Origin: Pomphorhynchus laevis
Taxonomy: Eukaryota; Acanthocephala; Palaeacanthocephala; Echinorhynchida; Pomphorhynchidae
Reading direction: 5' to 3'
DNA length: 64,000 bases
Assembly (NCBI GenBank): GCA_012934845.2
Contig: WNNJ02003664.1
Coordinates: 248,001 to 312,000, forward strand
Shown: piece after piece, positions 54,081 to 64,000 of the stretch
Position numbering within the stretch: the stretch's first letter is position 1
Layout of the letters: each line of letters opens with the position of its first letter
The notes under the pieces: generated by a model
What the model was told of the DNA's origin: nothing
Seen by the model: the letters and a program-made list of their open reading frames with translations, nothing else
Databases searched by the model: none
Program-made: the position numbers and the translations under genes

Positions 54081-55146
54081 ATTAATATAATTATATTAAT
54101 AATTATAATATCAAATAATAATATATTTTTAAACTTAATTATATGAAATTAGAATAATTTCTAACAAATAATATAAAATTATAAAATATAAATAGAAAAT
54201 TTAATTAAGTTAAATTTAATTTAATCAGCTTAGCAATCCTGCTAAACTGATTCGGAATGACCGAACTTTTATATATCTTGTAAGTACAAAATATATTAAT
54301 ATTGAATGTTAAGGGATCATTTATATGCTTTATGATCTTTCGAACATTCATTTAAATAGTTAATATGGTTATAATAGCAACATTCATTTCGCATTTTATT
54401 TGGAAATAAACCTTCTATTTGGAAATGATAAGTGTTCAATTATGTTTAAAAGAATGATTATCGACTTTTATGTCAACGTGTCATGGATGACCTTGCTCAA
54501 AAGCTTATTTGAGTCATGAGTCAAGATTATATCGTCATTATGACTCCATACTTGTAATTCTTTCTTAACAAATCAGTGATCACATTACTGATCATTTGAG
54601 CCGGGAAGGTTCCTAAATTATATCGAAAGGATGATCTTGTAATGGTAATAACAATAATCATATTTCAAAGCCGTTTTCCTCCAATCGACAGAGGTATTTG
54701 GTAACCCATTCCATATCAGCCCGTCGTATAATGTAAGCGTTTAATTTTCTACTTTTATTATGTAAGTGACTACTTTTGGAATAAAAAAGCCCTTAGAGCA
54801 GAGTGGCCGCACCGTACTTTGTGATAAAGAAACGATAATGCCAGATTTAATTGGCCGGTTTTTGTAAGCGCACGACTCACGTATGATGCCTGTCAACACA
54901 AGGCATATAAACTATTATCACGCCACCAGTGAAGATTCGAATGATGCCGAGCGAATCATGAAGCTGTCGTAGTAGTCTAGGTAGATTATCAGTATCATTT
55001 ACCTTGGAATGAGTACAATACGGTCTAGGTATATGTAACAACGTTCAATATTTTTAGACACCTACGAAGTTTGAGTTGAGTTCCGTAGAATAATTATTTT
55101 AACTTTTATAAATCATACTGAGAAAAACTATTCCTTATATTAATAC
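54081..55146. other. gene flank, no clear gene
   Basis: 3' flank of the minus-strand gene ending at 55147. A GC-richer part at 54780-55020 has a 34-residue minus reading (DNLPRLLRQLHDSLGIIRIF) but no supporting splice or start signals. Confidence 0.35.
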
Positions 55147-55655
55147 TTATATTTCAAAAATAACAACTTCGCTTGATGTCCTTGTAACTCGATTGTATTC
55201 ATTTTCTTTCAGAATCAAATTAATCGACTGTAGATCGCATTGCGAGCATTCGTCATTCGCAAATAACGATTCATGTGCAGTTAAAAACTTGTCATTACCA
55301 TTATTATTATTACTGCTAACTATAGATGCGCTAGCGGGTAGGTAAGGAAAATCCAGTTCTTTTAGCAATGTGGTTTCGCATATATTCTCTCTGCTGAGAC
55401 TTGCTACGGATGAAAGGGCGGACGTGTTAGATAAAGGACTGAAATTTCGATCATCTTTTGATGGCTTGTCGATAGCAATACGCTCGCGATCAAACGCTGA
55501 ACACAATTTCGCCTCGTACGCTTTTGTGGCATCATTTACGACGATTGTTGGGTTTGCAGAGCTGGACGCGGTGAATTTTTCAGAGTTAAACTTCATTGCG
55601 TGACTACCAATCAGCGAAAGCGGTCTGGGGCAATTGCCGAATCTTTTCTTCTTGC
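55147..55655 (-). CDS. unknown gene, last exon
   Basis: Starts GKKKRFGNCPRPLSLIGSHA after acceptor TTTATAG, continues through a low-complexity Ser/Asn/Asp-rich region (SIVSSNNNNGNDKFL) and ends SSEVVIFEI, TAA. Base composition is clearly coding. Confidence 0.7.
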
Positions 55656-58600
55656 CTATAAATAAATAAATAAAAAATAAATAAAAATTAATTAAATAAA
55701 TAAATAAAAAAATTAATAATAAATAAAAATAAATAAATAAAAATTCTAAATAAATACAATGCAATCATGGATCAACAGATTAGATTTAATAGAAAAATCC
55801 TGGATTTAACAATAAACAGAAAAAACATTTATTAAATATTTAGTTTGCTGGCAAAATCTATTCGATAAAAAGCTTAAGACAATATTTTCTTTTTTAATTT
55901 TCGACGACGCAGTCGTCCTCATCAGAAACTGATAAGAAACAGTTTCTGATTAGGACCACTGCGTCGTCGAAAATTTAAAGAAAATATTGTCTTAAGCCTT
56001 TTATCGAATAGATTTTGCCAGAAAAACAAGTGTTTATTTTCATTCGAATGTAATTTTATCACAATTATTTAATATGCTTTAATTAAATATACAAAGTCGA
56101 CATATAAATAAAGCTTAAATAGAGTATGCATATAAAATTTTGGATAAAATATCTAAGATAAAATAAATTTCAATTTTATTGTTTAAATAAAATAAATTAA
56201 TATTAATTTTGAAATAATATATATAAACAAATTTATAAATAATTTATTTAATACTTTAATTTATTAATTTATATTAATTAATAATCAAATACATATTAAT
56301 TTCTAAAAAAAATTTCAATTTTATTTTTTCAATAAATATGATAGATAATCTATATATTTATGCTGATTTATTTAGTAATTGAAATAAGAACAACCTAAGA
56401 TTTTTTAAATTAAAATTACAATTCAGAATATTTAAATTAATAATCCAATTCAATTATATGTAAAACATAATTTATATAATACGTTATTAATGATAATGTT
56501 TAAGTTATATTGGCAATTACTAAGACATCAGATAAGTGAGTCTACGTATGTTAGACTATGTATAAATTAAAAATAAAGATAAATAATTATAAATAATAAA
56601 TAATAAGATTTTATACAAACAATATTTATATAACGATAAAGTTTATTATTAAAATTCAAAATAAATATCAATTTTTAAGAATTAATTAATATCTAATAGA
56701 TAATGTATCAGAATAAGGAATATAAGTACTTAAATAAAATTAGTCATTTCGAGGTTTAAAATCATTAATAAAAAATCAATAAATTAAAATTCATGTATTC
56801 ACACAAATATTATGCACTAAAAATAATTTTTATATGCAATCTTTCTGTCATTAAAATGCATTCTGTTAACGAATATTCTAGATTTTAAGAAAACATAAAT
56901 CATGTATTTGTGGTGATAAATAGCGATCGCTGTAAACGACATAAACAAATTTATTAATAGTACCTTCATAATATCCTAGAATATCCCAAATAATGATTAC
57001 TTAAATTTAAATTTATCTTAATTAAATAATAATTTTGATAAATGAACTTAAATTTATAATTTAAAATATCTATAAAAATAATGATCACTTAAATTTAAAT
57101 TAAATTATAATTTTGATTCCTGTAAAGTTTACCTAAAGCAAGCATTGTAATTATGTCATTTGAAAAATGTATAAATTGAAACGATGGATGGTCAAATTCA
57201 ACTAAAAGGTGAGTGGAATTGCTGTGCCGACTATTCCGCATTATCTATGTTAATAGCAAAAATACACTTAAATTCAAAAATATAATTACATACCAATGAT
57301 TTAATCTTATCTATAAAACTGTTAATTTTTCTTTGGTTTTGTTGCACATTTGAATATTTCGGGTATTCATTGTCCAGCTCGTAATTAAACGAGGAATTAT
57401 TTGTTGCAAAACACAAGAATGTGCGAAGAGTATTGGAAATCACGAATGCCGATTTGGTATATACACCCGGAAGAATGTAATCACAGCATGAAGATAACAA
57501 TCCGGAATAATCAATCTGGACGTTAAATGAAAATAATCCTGAAATTATACTATGAATATATGAAATAATATTTAAACATCTAATTCCGATATTTTTATAT
57601 TTAAGGTCTTTTAATTAAAAAAGTAGATTTATATAGTTTTTTTGAGAAGAAAAATTTATTTACAAGATAAAAATTACATAATAAAAAACAATCTAAGTGG
57701 ATCATAGTTCATAGCTTTTGCTTGCTAAAGATAATCTGGATGCCCTTAAACACATTAAAGTAGTCTTTACCAGACTTATAGATATTCTTCTTCTCAAACT
57801 AGTTCATTGTACGGCACACTAGTTTTAATTTAAAATTTCCTTGCAATTAGCTTAAAGAGGTTGGAAGCCATATTTCCTTCTCCGCCTGTTACAGCAAACA
57901 CAACAGGTATGAATGCTGCGCGTTTTATATATATATGATATACGCTCTGCGTGTTTTGCAATTTTTCTGTTCTCATTGTATTTGCAACACGATGTGAATT
58001 CTGAATTTATATAGTACTAATAATAGATTTATTTTAAAATTAATTAAGCATCAATTAGGAAAACTCATAATATAAAAGAAATGAATTCGCATTCAATTAA
58101 AAATATTAAGTGTTACTGCTAGCTACATGCATCAAAAGGCTCATTGAATAGAAAATTGATTTCTGTAGTATTTCAGTGAATAATAAGGATATAATAATTT
58201 TTTACGCAACTTTTGAAATGATAAAATATGGATAATACAGCGTTAATCGGGATTGGCTTAAACTTTGTATTATATATTTTTACCTTAATGACACAGTCTT
58301 ACTAAAATTAAAGTGTATTTTTCGATGACCGGAAAATATTTTCAAGCGCTTGCATTCGCTAATTGCAATAATTTCCTAAAACATATGTTTTCTGATTTTA
58401 GATTTAAATAAATATTTTTATTAATATTTTAATTAATATTTTTATTTCTTGTTTGTATGATGTAACTTAAAGTGTTGATTAAAAACTTGCATTATTGTTG
58501 CTAATCGGTAATTTAAGAAGATAAAATTCAATGAATATAATTAAATTTAAGCTATTCTTAATGGATATGCATTAAGCAATGTTAATTTAATTTAAATATT

Positions 58601-60068
58601 ACATTAAATTAGTAAGCAATGTTAATTTCTTAACAAAATAATAATCACGAATATCTCAAAAACTGGAAATATTTTCGACACAAATCGTAATATCTAACGA
58701 AAAAGATTATTCAATATTATTTACACATTAATAGAATTTAAAATTATTAAAAATAATAAGTATTAATATATAAAATTTATAATTAATAAATAGAATTTAA
58801 AAAGTAGAATTTTAAAAAATTTATATGTATACCTGGGCTATGCATTTTCCATTTCTGCAACTGACGCATTCTAGAAGTTTTGAAAATAGATTTCTTAGTT
58901 GCGGTCTTATCAAATGATGTCTAATGTCCACAAAAATAACATAAACTAAAACACAATATTTGTAATTTTCCTTGAAATGATTTTTCGAGCTTATACCTAT
59001 TGTACTGCTTAATAGCCTGCCTCTTTCGGATCGATCAATTTTATCAATTGCACCGAATAACAGCCAGTAATCAACAGCTTGGAGTAGTTCGAATAAGTCA
59101 TTAGCTTCATTGACCGACTGGATGATGCAATCACTAAAATTTAAATTGCAAATGCTAACATTTTTATTTATTTTTAATTAAAAGAGTTTATTTAATAGGA
59201 ATGTAGGTTAAATCTTATTAGTTCATCAATAAGCTGATTATCCTTGATAATCAGCTTATTTTTCTTGATACAGAAAAATTTGCGGCTTTTGGAATTTCCT
59301 GTTATCCTATTCATGGAGAATAGGATAACAGAAACGAACTTTTTTTAATGTAAATGATGAGAGCGAGAGAGAAGTATCTCTTAACGGCTAGAGGGATCAC
59401 TAACCAATTTTATTGATAAACAAAAGTAAGATGCAATATATAGAGAAAGCAAGTTACAATGAAATAAGCCTTAATTTACTAAATTAAAAGATAATTAACA
59501 TGATAATCGATTGTGAAATTATAACGGCTCGGATTGAAATATGCTTAAATTAAAACTTTGTAAGATGAATGACACGCAAAGTAATTGGTTTAACAAATTA
59601 ATAAAATAATAAATAAAATGTATAAAATATATTATCTGATAATTTAGGTATTGCTAATTTCATTTTTAAATTCGAATTAATAGTATTTCCTTTCGTATAT
59701 TCGAAAGAAGCAAAATTATATTTAAAATACCTGGGGAACCATAGCGTTTTTGTAGAAAATCGATTGACAATAGAATCACATTTAGGATCGAATGCAACGA
59801 TATGTCTATTTAAGACTAATTTGTCGTTACTGTTTATGCGAGCGCAGCATCCATCTAGTAATGAAGGTAATGAAAGAACTGTTTCAAGTTTCGCTATTTT
59901 TATTGGATATAATCTCGGAATGTCAAACGTGTTTTGCATTATTTCATAATAGAATAACAATGATTGAACGATGCTAAACTTATATTCTGTTCTACACAGT
60001 TTATGATTGCGCAACAATTGAAACATGTTCAAGTTTAATACAATAGAATTTTTACTGTTAATTACTAA
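55147..60068 (-). CDS. uncharacterised host gene, six exons traced
   Basis: Exons on the minus strand: about 60068-59731, 59133-58997, 58945-58833, 57515-57294, 57244-57133, 55655-55147. All have GT-AG sites, and the phases agree at every join. The product is about 480 residues. Segments include LLFYYEIMQNTFDIPRLYPI, LELLQAVDYWLLFGAIDK-like FELLQAVDYWLLFGAIDKID, ECVSCRNGKCIAQ, FDHPSFQFIHFSNDIITMLA and GKKKRFGNCPRPLSL. The C-terminal 130 residues are Ser/Asn-rich and probably disordered. It has no obvious signal peptide. The N-terminal exon may start at the ATG of MFQLLRNHKL or be spliced from further right. I do not recognise the family. Confidence 0.65.
55848..56021. mobile_element. foldback element in an intron
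   Basis: A nearly perfect inverted repeat: CTGGCAAAATCTATTCGATA, GCTTAAGACAATATTTTCTT and TTTTCGACGACGCAG are mirrored on the right to GATTTTGCCAG, with an 8-base loop at about 55931-55938. The arms are about 80 bases. It is in the last intron of the unknown gene and has no coding capacity. Confidence 0.75.
56510..56720 (-). mobile_element. Penelope-like 3' tail, diverged subfamily
   Basis: ACATCAGATAAGTGAGTCTA and CGTATG start, ATTATAAATAATAAATAATA body, AATGTATCAGAATAAGG end. Related to 50748-51035. In the last intron of the unknown gene. Confidence 0.65.
57133..57244 (-). CDS. unknown gene, exon 5
   Basis: IMRNSRHSNSTHLLVEFDHP then SFQFIHFSNDIITMLAL, phase 0 in and phase 1 out. Acceptor TAACATAG and donor GTAAAC. 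Confidence 0.65.
57294..57515 (-). CDS. unknown gene, exon 4
   Basis: 74 codons in phase 0: IDYSGLLSSCCDYILPGVYT, KSAFVISNTLRTFLCFAT, YSNVQQNQRKINSFIDKIKS. Followed by a 49-base intron. Confidence 0.7.
58833..58945 (-). CDS. unknown gene, exon 3
   Basis: VYVIFVDIRHHLIRPQLRNL then FSKLLECVSCRNGKCIAQ, acceptor TGTTTTAG and donor GTATAC. Phase 1 in, phase 0 out. CxxC...C spacing is a possible metal site. Confidence 0.7.
58997..59133 (-). CDS. unknown gene, exon 2
   Basis: DCIIQSVNEANDLFELLQAV, DYWLLFGAIDKIDRSERG and RLLSSTI, acceptor ATTTTAG and donor GTATAA; 45 full codons plus split codons at both ends that fit the neighbours. Confidence 0.7.
59240..59335. repeat. two short perfect hairpins
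   Basis: TAAGCTGATTATC/GATAATCAGCTTA at about 59230-59260 and TGTTATCCTATTC/GAATAGGATAACA at about 59301-59332. They lie in the first traced intron of the unknown gene. Confidence 0.55.
59731..60068 (-). CDS. unknown gene, first traced exon
   Basis: LLFYYEIMQNTFDIPRLYPI, KLETVLSLPSLLDGCCAR, LVLNRHIVAFDPKCDSIV and FSTKTLWFP, donor GTATTT, phase 2. The left limit is uncertain: either an acceptor at about 60069 or a start codon at about 60027. Confidence 0.55.
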
Positions 60069-60385
60069 AACATTAAAACTCGCAATTTAAGATTTTTAAT
60101 GCAAATTTTAATTTCTTACGTCGTCAATAATTCTTCACACTTATAATCAAAAACCTCGACGCTAAAAATTAATTTGCAATAATTGTGTCTTCTACATTTT
60201 AGTGTATTAACAATTTTGAAATAACTAATGATTGGTCCTATTCAATTTATAAATATATAATATTATATGTAAATATATAATATTTATTATCATATAATAT
60301 TATATATAATATTATCATATAATATTATATATAAATATATAATTTTTATTATCATATAATATATATGTGATTATATATTAAAATA

Positions 60386-60564
60386 TTAAAAGCTGGTAAT
60401 ACGAGAACGCTTTTTTTATTACGTTTAATCAATCAAGATGACTTTAGAGTTTTCTGAAGATGACTTCAAAGTTTTCTTCAAAAATTAGAGAAATTATATT
60501 TTTTCTGAAGTCAGCTTGACTGACAAAATGTAATAAAAATTCGTTCTCATATTACCAACTTTAA
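60386..60564. mobile_element. foldback element, imperfect arms
   Basis: TTAAAAGCTGGTAATACGAG and AACG.TTTTTATTACGTTT on the left are mirrored by AAATGTAATAAAAATTCGTT and CTCATATTACCAACTTTAA on the right. The internal TTCTGAAGATGACTTCA recalls the other foldbacks. Confidence 0.65.
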
Positions 60565-60829
60565 ATAATTTAATACATTTATATGATCGAGTCAGCAAGA
60601 AGTGATCTAGTAAAAATTTATCTGTCCCGCTGGGATTTAACGCTATATAAATGTAATTAAAAAATAGGGATGCAATAAATTTAAAGCAAGAAATAAAATA
60701 ATTCTTAATTAATTAAATTAAAAGAAAATTAACAAGAAATACGAATTGTTAAATTATAATGGCATGAATGAAAATAATATTTATTTTAAATGATTACTGC
60801 AACAGAACATGAATAAGGAGTTTACTCCT

Positions 60830-60995
60830 TAATGGATAAGTTTCAGAAACTGATAACATAGCAGTTCTTTTTTATTACCTTCAATATTTATAAACACACG
60901 GTTTATTATCTATTATTCAGTTGGTAAAATTACTGTCATATAAAATTTCTTTTTAATATATTTCAATTTTTAATTTTATAGTTTAAAATATGTAC
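60830..60995 (+). mobile_element. Penelope-like 3' tail, old copy
   Basis: CTGATAACATAGCAGTTCTT, ACACACGGTTTATTATCTAT and ATTCAGTTGGTAAAATTACT match the tail of the 42.5 kb copy with heavy divergence. Confidence 0.55.
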
Positions 60996-61178
60996 CCTTT
61001 AAACGTTTGATTTATGAATATTTATTGTTTGTGAGGTCAGTCAATAAATAAAGTAGACGCCAAATAAGGCAAAAGATTCGACATTGGCTAAAAAATACTG
61101 GCATGGACACTTTAAGTTATTTTAGTTATTGATTTTTTTCTGAATATGAATTTATTTTTTCAAAATATGCAATCTCAG

Positions 61179-61261
61179 ACAAGCACGATGTTCAAACAAA
61201 TTCCGTTGAAAAAGACGGCGGAATAGATAAATTCGAAGATAAAAAATCTTTAAACAACTAA
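61179..61261 (+). CDS. possible terminal exon, unknown gene
   Basis: After a CTCAG acceptor-like site the frame reads KHDVQTNSVEKDGGIDKFED then KKSLNN and TAA. Charged C-terminal character, higher GC than its flanks. Upstream exons not found; a nearby reading KIRHWLKNTGMDTL at about 61085-61130 could be related. Confidence 0.3.
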
Positions 61262-61916
61262 TTATAACTGGGTGAGTCAATTGTACACCTAGGAGAGAAC
61301 CGTTAATTCTTTTTATTTCTTTTACCTAAGGTCAAATCTTGTTATGATATATTTCCTTGTAATGAATTATATCCATTATAGCGAGATAAGTTCCATTTAT
61401 TTTTTCTGTTTTTATATCATGGTCTTTCTTCTTTTTTTATTTTGTAATAAATTTAAAAAATAATAAATATATTAGGATATTAATAGTGAATTAATTATAA
61501 TTTTAAGATGAATAAATCATAAAAATTTTTCATATGACGAATGCAGAGTTGATAACAAAATTGTTGATTTGTTCTTAAATTCAATATTTTTAATATTTAT
61601 ATTAAATATTAATTAATATAAAAATTTATTTATATGATAACAAATAAGATAGTCAAAAGCATTTTAAAAAGTTTCCAGATGTTAATATTAATAAGGTATT
61701 AATGTTAAAATATTAATACCTTATTAACATGGATATTAATAATTAATATTATTAATATCCAGCGGCCTTATAACGGCATGTCAAAAAAATGCCGTCTATC
61801 GACGAAAAGAAAAAGGAAACTTAAAAACAAAAATTACACATAGAAGCAAAATAACATTCATGAAAAACCTTGTCTTCGTTTATTATATAGTTTTAGTCGT
61901 TGTTGTTCATTGTTAA

Positions 61917-62050
61917 TTAATTTGAGGTCTTAGCATTAACGGACTTTGCTATCACTATTTTTGGAGGAGTTCTAACATTGTTCTTAACCATATTGTCATA
62001 TTGACTTGTTATTTCTATCACGGTTGTTTCTTTAGTTTTGATATTGTTGA
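61917..62050 (-). CDS. possible terminal exon of a gene extending beyond the window
   Basis: Minus strand: acceptor TTGTTTCAG, then NNIKTKETTVIEITSQYDNM, VKNNVRTPPKIVIAKSVN and AKTSN, TAA. The frame is clean and of higher GC. The intron to its right contains the Penelope copy at 62064-64000, so upstream exons would lie past 64000. Family not recognised. Confidence 0.42.
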
Positions 62051-62063
62051 CTGAAACAAATTA

Positions 62064-64000
62064 ATTAAATCAGCTAAATGAGTCTAAGTATTTAATATAA
62101 TTGTAAAATAAACAAAACATAATAATGCTAAATCAAAATTTAATAATTAAATAATAAAATTAATAATTGTTTTTAGATTTTCTATAATTTATATCGAGTT
62201 AAAATAAAAAATTGAAATTTAAAAAGTCATTTTTATGAATTGACTAATAAAAAACAGACGTTTATCAGAATAAGAATTAGAGGTCATCAGGAGGAACTGC
62301 TATGCTATCAGGTTTCGGCCCCTAACTCCTCTACCCAACATAGCAGCGGGGCCAAATACATGCTAATGATGTATTTCCTATGAAATAACTATCTAGTATC
62401 TTATTCTAATACAAAGTATATTATTTATTATCCATTCATAAAAATTTGCCACTTAAGAGTTTAAATTTATTCTTTATATTATTGTGTTGATTTATATATT
62501 TTACTATTTTCTGCTTGATGTTATTTTTATAGTAACCTAGTTTAAAATATGCATCTATTAAATTATTTAAATGATTTTGAAGAAAGCCAATATCATTACA
62601 TATTGTTGCAATTCTTAAAATTTCATTATTTAATGTATTATATTTTATATTATATGGTATGCATGAATGCTCATGCAAAAATATGTTTCTTGTAAATTTA
62701 AATATGTCATCTTTACGATATAAATTAATAGTAGTTTTAGTTAATGTTAATTTAATGTTCATATCTAGATATACACCTTCTTTATCATTAATATTGGTTT
62801 TGTTAAGAATAAGGCTTTCTGGATAAATGTGCTCACTAATTGAATAAAAATTATTAGAATTAAATACACATATATCATCAATGTATCGAAACATATATTT
62901 CATATATTTATATTGTTTAGATTTAGTTTTTACACAGTTATGAACAAATTCATATTCTATAAAGCTTAAAAACAAGTCAGCTATAATTGGGCTACTATAA
63001 CCATCCATTGGAACACCTTTTACTTGTCTAAATATAGATGTGTCTACTTTTAAATAATTTTGATTTATCAAAATATTTAAGGATTCTATTAATTCAATTT
63101 TATCCATATATTTATATTTACTTGATGGTTTAATTCTTGTTAGATAGGCGTTATAATTATTATAACATATATATGTATATCTTTGCTGAATATAAGATTA
63201 ATTAATTTTTCCAATGTATCTTTAATATTTGCTAAATCTAGATTTGTATAAAGCGTACTAAAATCGTATGTATTTATATTTTGAAAATTTATTCCTTTTG
63301 TCTGTTCTACAAATTGTTTTGTAGAATTAATACTGAAATAGTGTTTTATACCAGTATTAATTTCGATTACCTTGCAGTATTTTTTAAAGTGTGCTTTTAT
63401 TACTTTAAGTATTTTATTCATATAGACAGAAAGTGGTTTTAATGTACATTTAAACGCACTACATATGAACCTAGGTTTTACTGGATATTTATGTAATTTT
63501 GGATTCCAATATAATATAGGTGTAGTTTTTTTTTATCTAATTCAACCTTTATACCCTTTTTATCAATTATAGAACAATGACTTGTAATAATTGTTTCTAA
63601 ACTTAACTCACTACATTCATATGTTGGATTTACATTTAAATCATAAGAATTAACCTCTTTCACTAGTATATCATAATAAAGCTTTTTGCATATGAAGACA
63701 AAGTTATTACTAGCTTTATCAATAGTTGTTATTATATATTTATCCTTTAATTTAGTAAGTTCTTTATACATATCTTTATTAATTTTATCTTTTCTTTTAT
63801 AATTGTTTGTTATTTTCATTTTATTTTTAATTTTATCAAATATATAATCTTTCCAAATTTTTATCTTAGATATATTCGAGCTTTCACTATTAATCAGCTT
63901 ACTAAAGTAATCATTTAAGTTATTATATAACGAACTGTAAATTTTATTTTTGTCGTTGTTGTTATTTAATCTATATTTATACCCTTTTGATAGCAGCTTT
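62064..64000 (-). mobile_element. Penelope-like element (Naiad-type), second copy, runs off the window
   Basis: Minus orientation. Tail end at 62064, GC-rich block at 62280-62360, C-terminal region and RT frames 62436-63107, 63140-63421 and 63478-63819, then further N-terminal sequence to the edge. Motifs: TYDFSTLYTNL, RQVKGVPM, MFRYIDDICVFN, GVYLDMNIKL. It is very similar to the 39.7-42.8 kb copy, broken in several places, and its GIY-YIG part would lie beyond 64000. Confidence 0.85.

Noticed and set aside
54780-55020. Coding exon in the GC-richer stretch left of the 55 kb gene
   Set aside because: The best frame is 34 residues with no splice sites in phase with the neighbouring gene, which already has a stop at 55147.

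Overview
This is an AT-rich eukaryotic (animal) window with introns, crowded with retroelement fossils and holding a few host genes. An invertebrate, possibly a flatworm, fits best. The reasons are CR1/Jockey-type LINEs with YADDLKIW-style reverse transcriptases (RT), a Penelope-like element with its GIY-YIG domain in front of the RT, and a small tRNA-like repeat with a hammerhead-like core that recalls schistosome Sm-alpha elements. The taxon is inference; no marker gene settles it.

Layout. 1-28 kb is a LINE graveyard. I call three lineages family A, its subfamily A', and family B. They are nested in one another on both strands, around a probable small host gene (1.6-2.05 kb, minus) and an intron-free exosome gene RRP4/EXOSC2 (11.1-12.1 kb, minus). 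A LINE has split a tandem repeat lying upstream of RRP4. 29-43 kb is a divergent casein kinase 2 alpha-like gene on the minus strand. I could follow its reading frame through seven exons with consistent splice phases (42.99 kb down to 30.45 kb). Its introns hold Penelope-like remnants, a near full-length Naiad-like Penelope element, a short retroposon with a long target duplication, and decayed copies of the kinase's own exons. 43-55 kb is almost gene-free: a hAT-type MITE, foldback elements, a cluster of Penelope tails (49-52 kb) and a set of tRNA-like/hammerhead-like repeats (52.9-54.1 kb). 55-60 kb is a six-exon minus-strand host gene of unknown function. 60-64 kb holds two possible terminal exons and a second Penelope copy that runs off the window.

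The genes are independent housekeeping or unknown genes and do not form a pathway. The repeats carry most of the novelty: a GC-rich, pseudoknot-capable block in the Penelope 3' region, a covarying terminal hairpin in LINE family A, the hammerhead-like short repeat, and three separate decayed copies of kinase exons.
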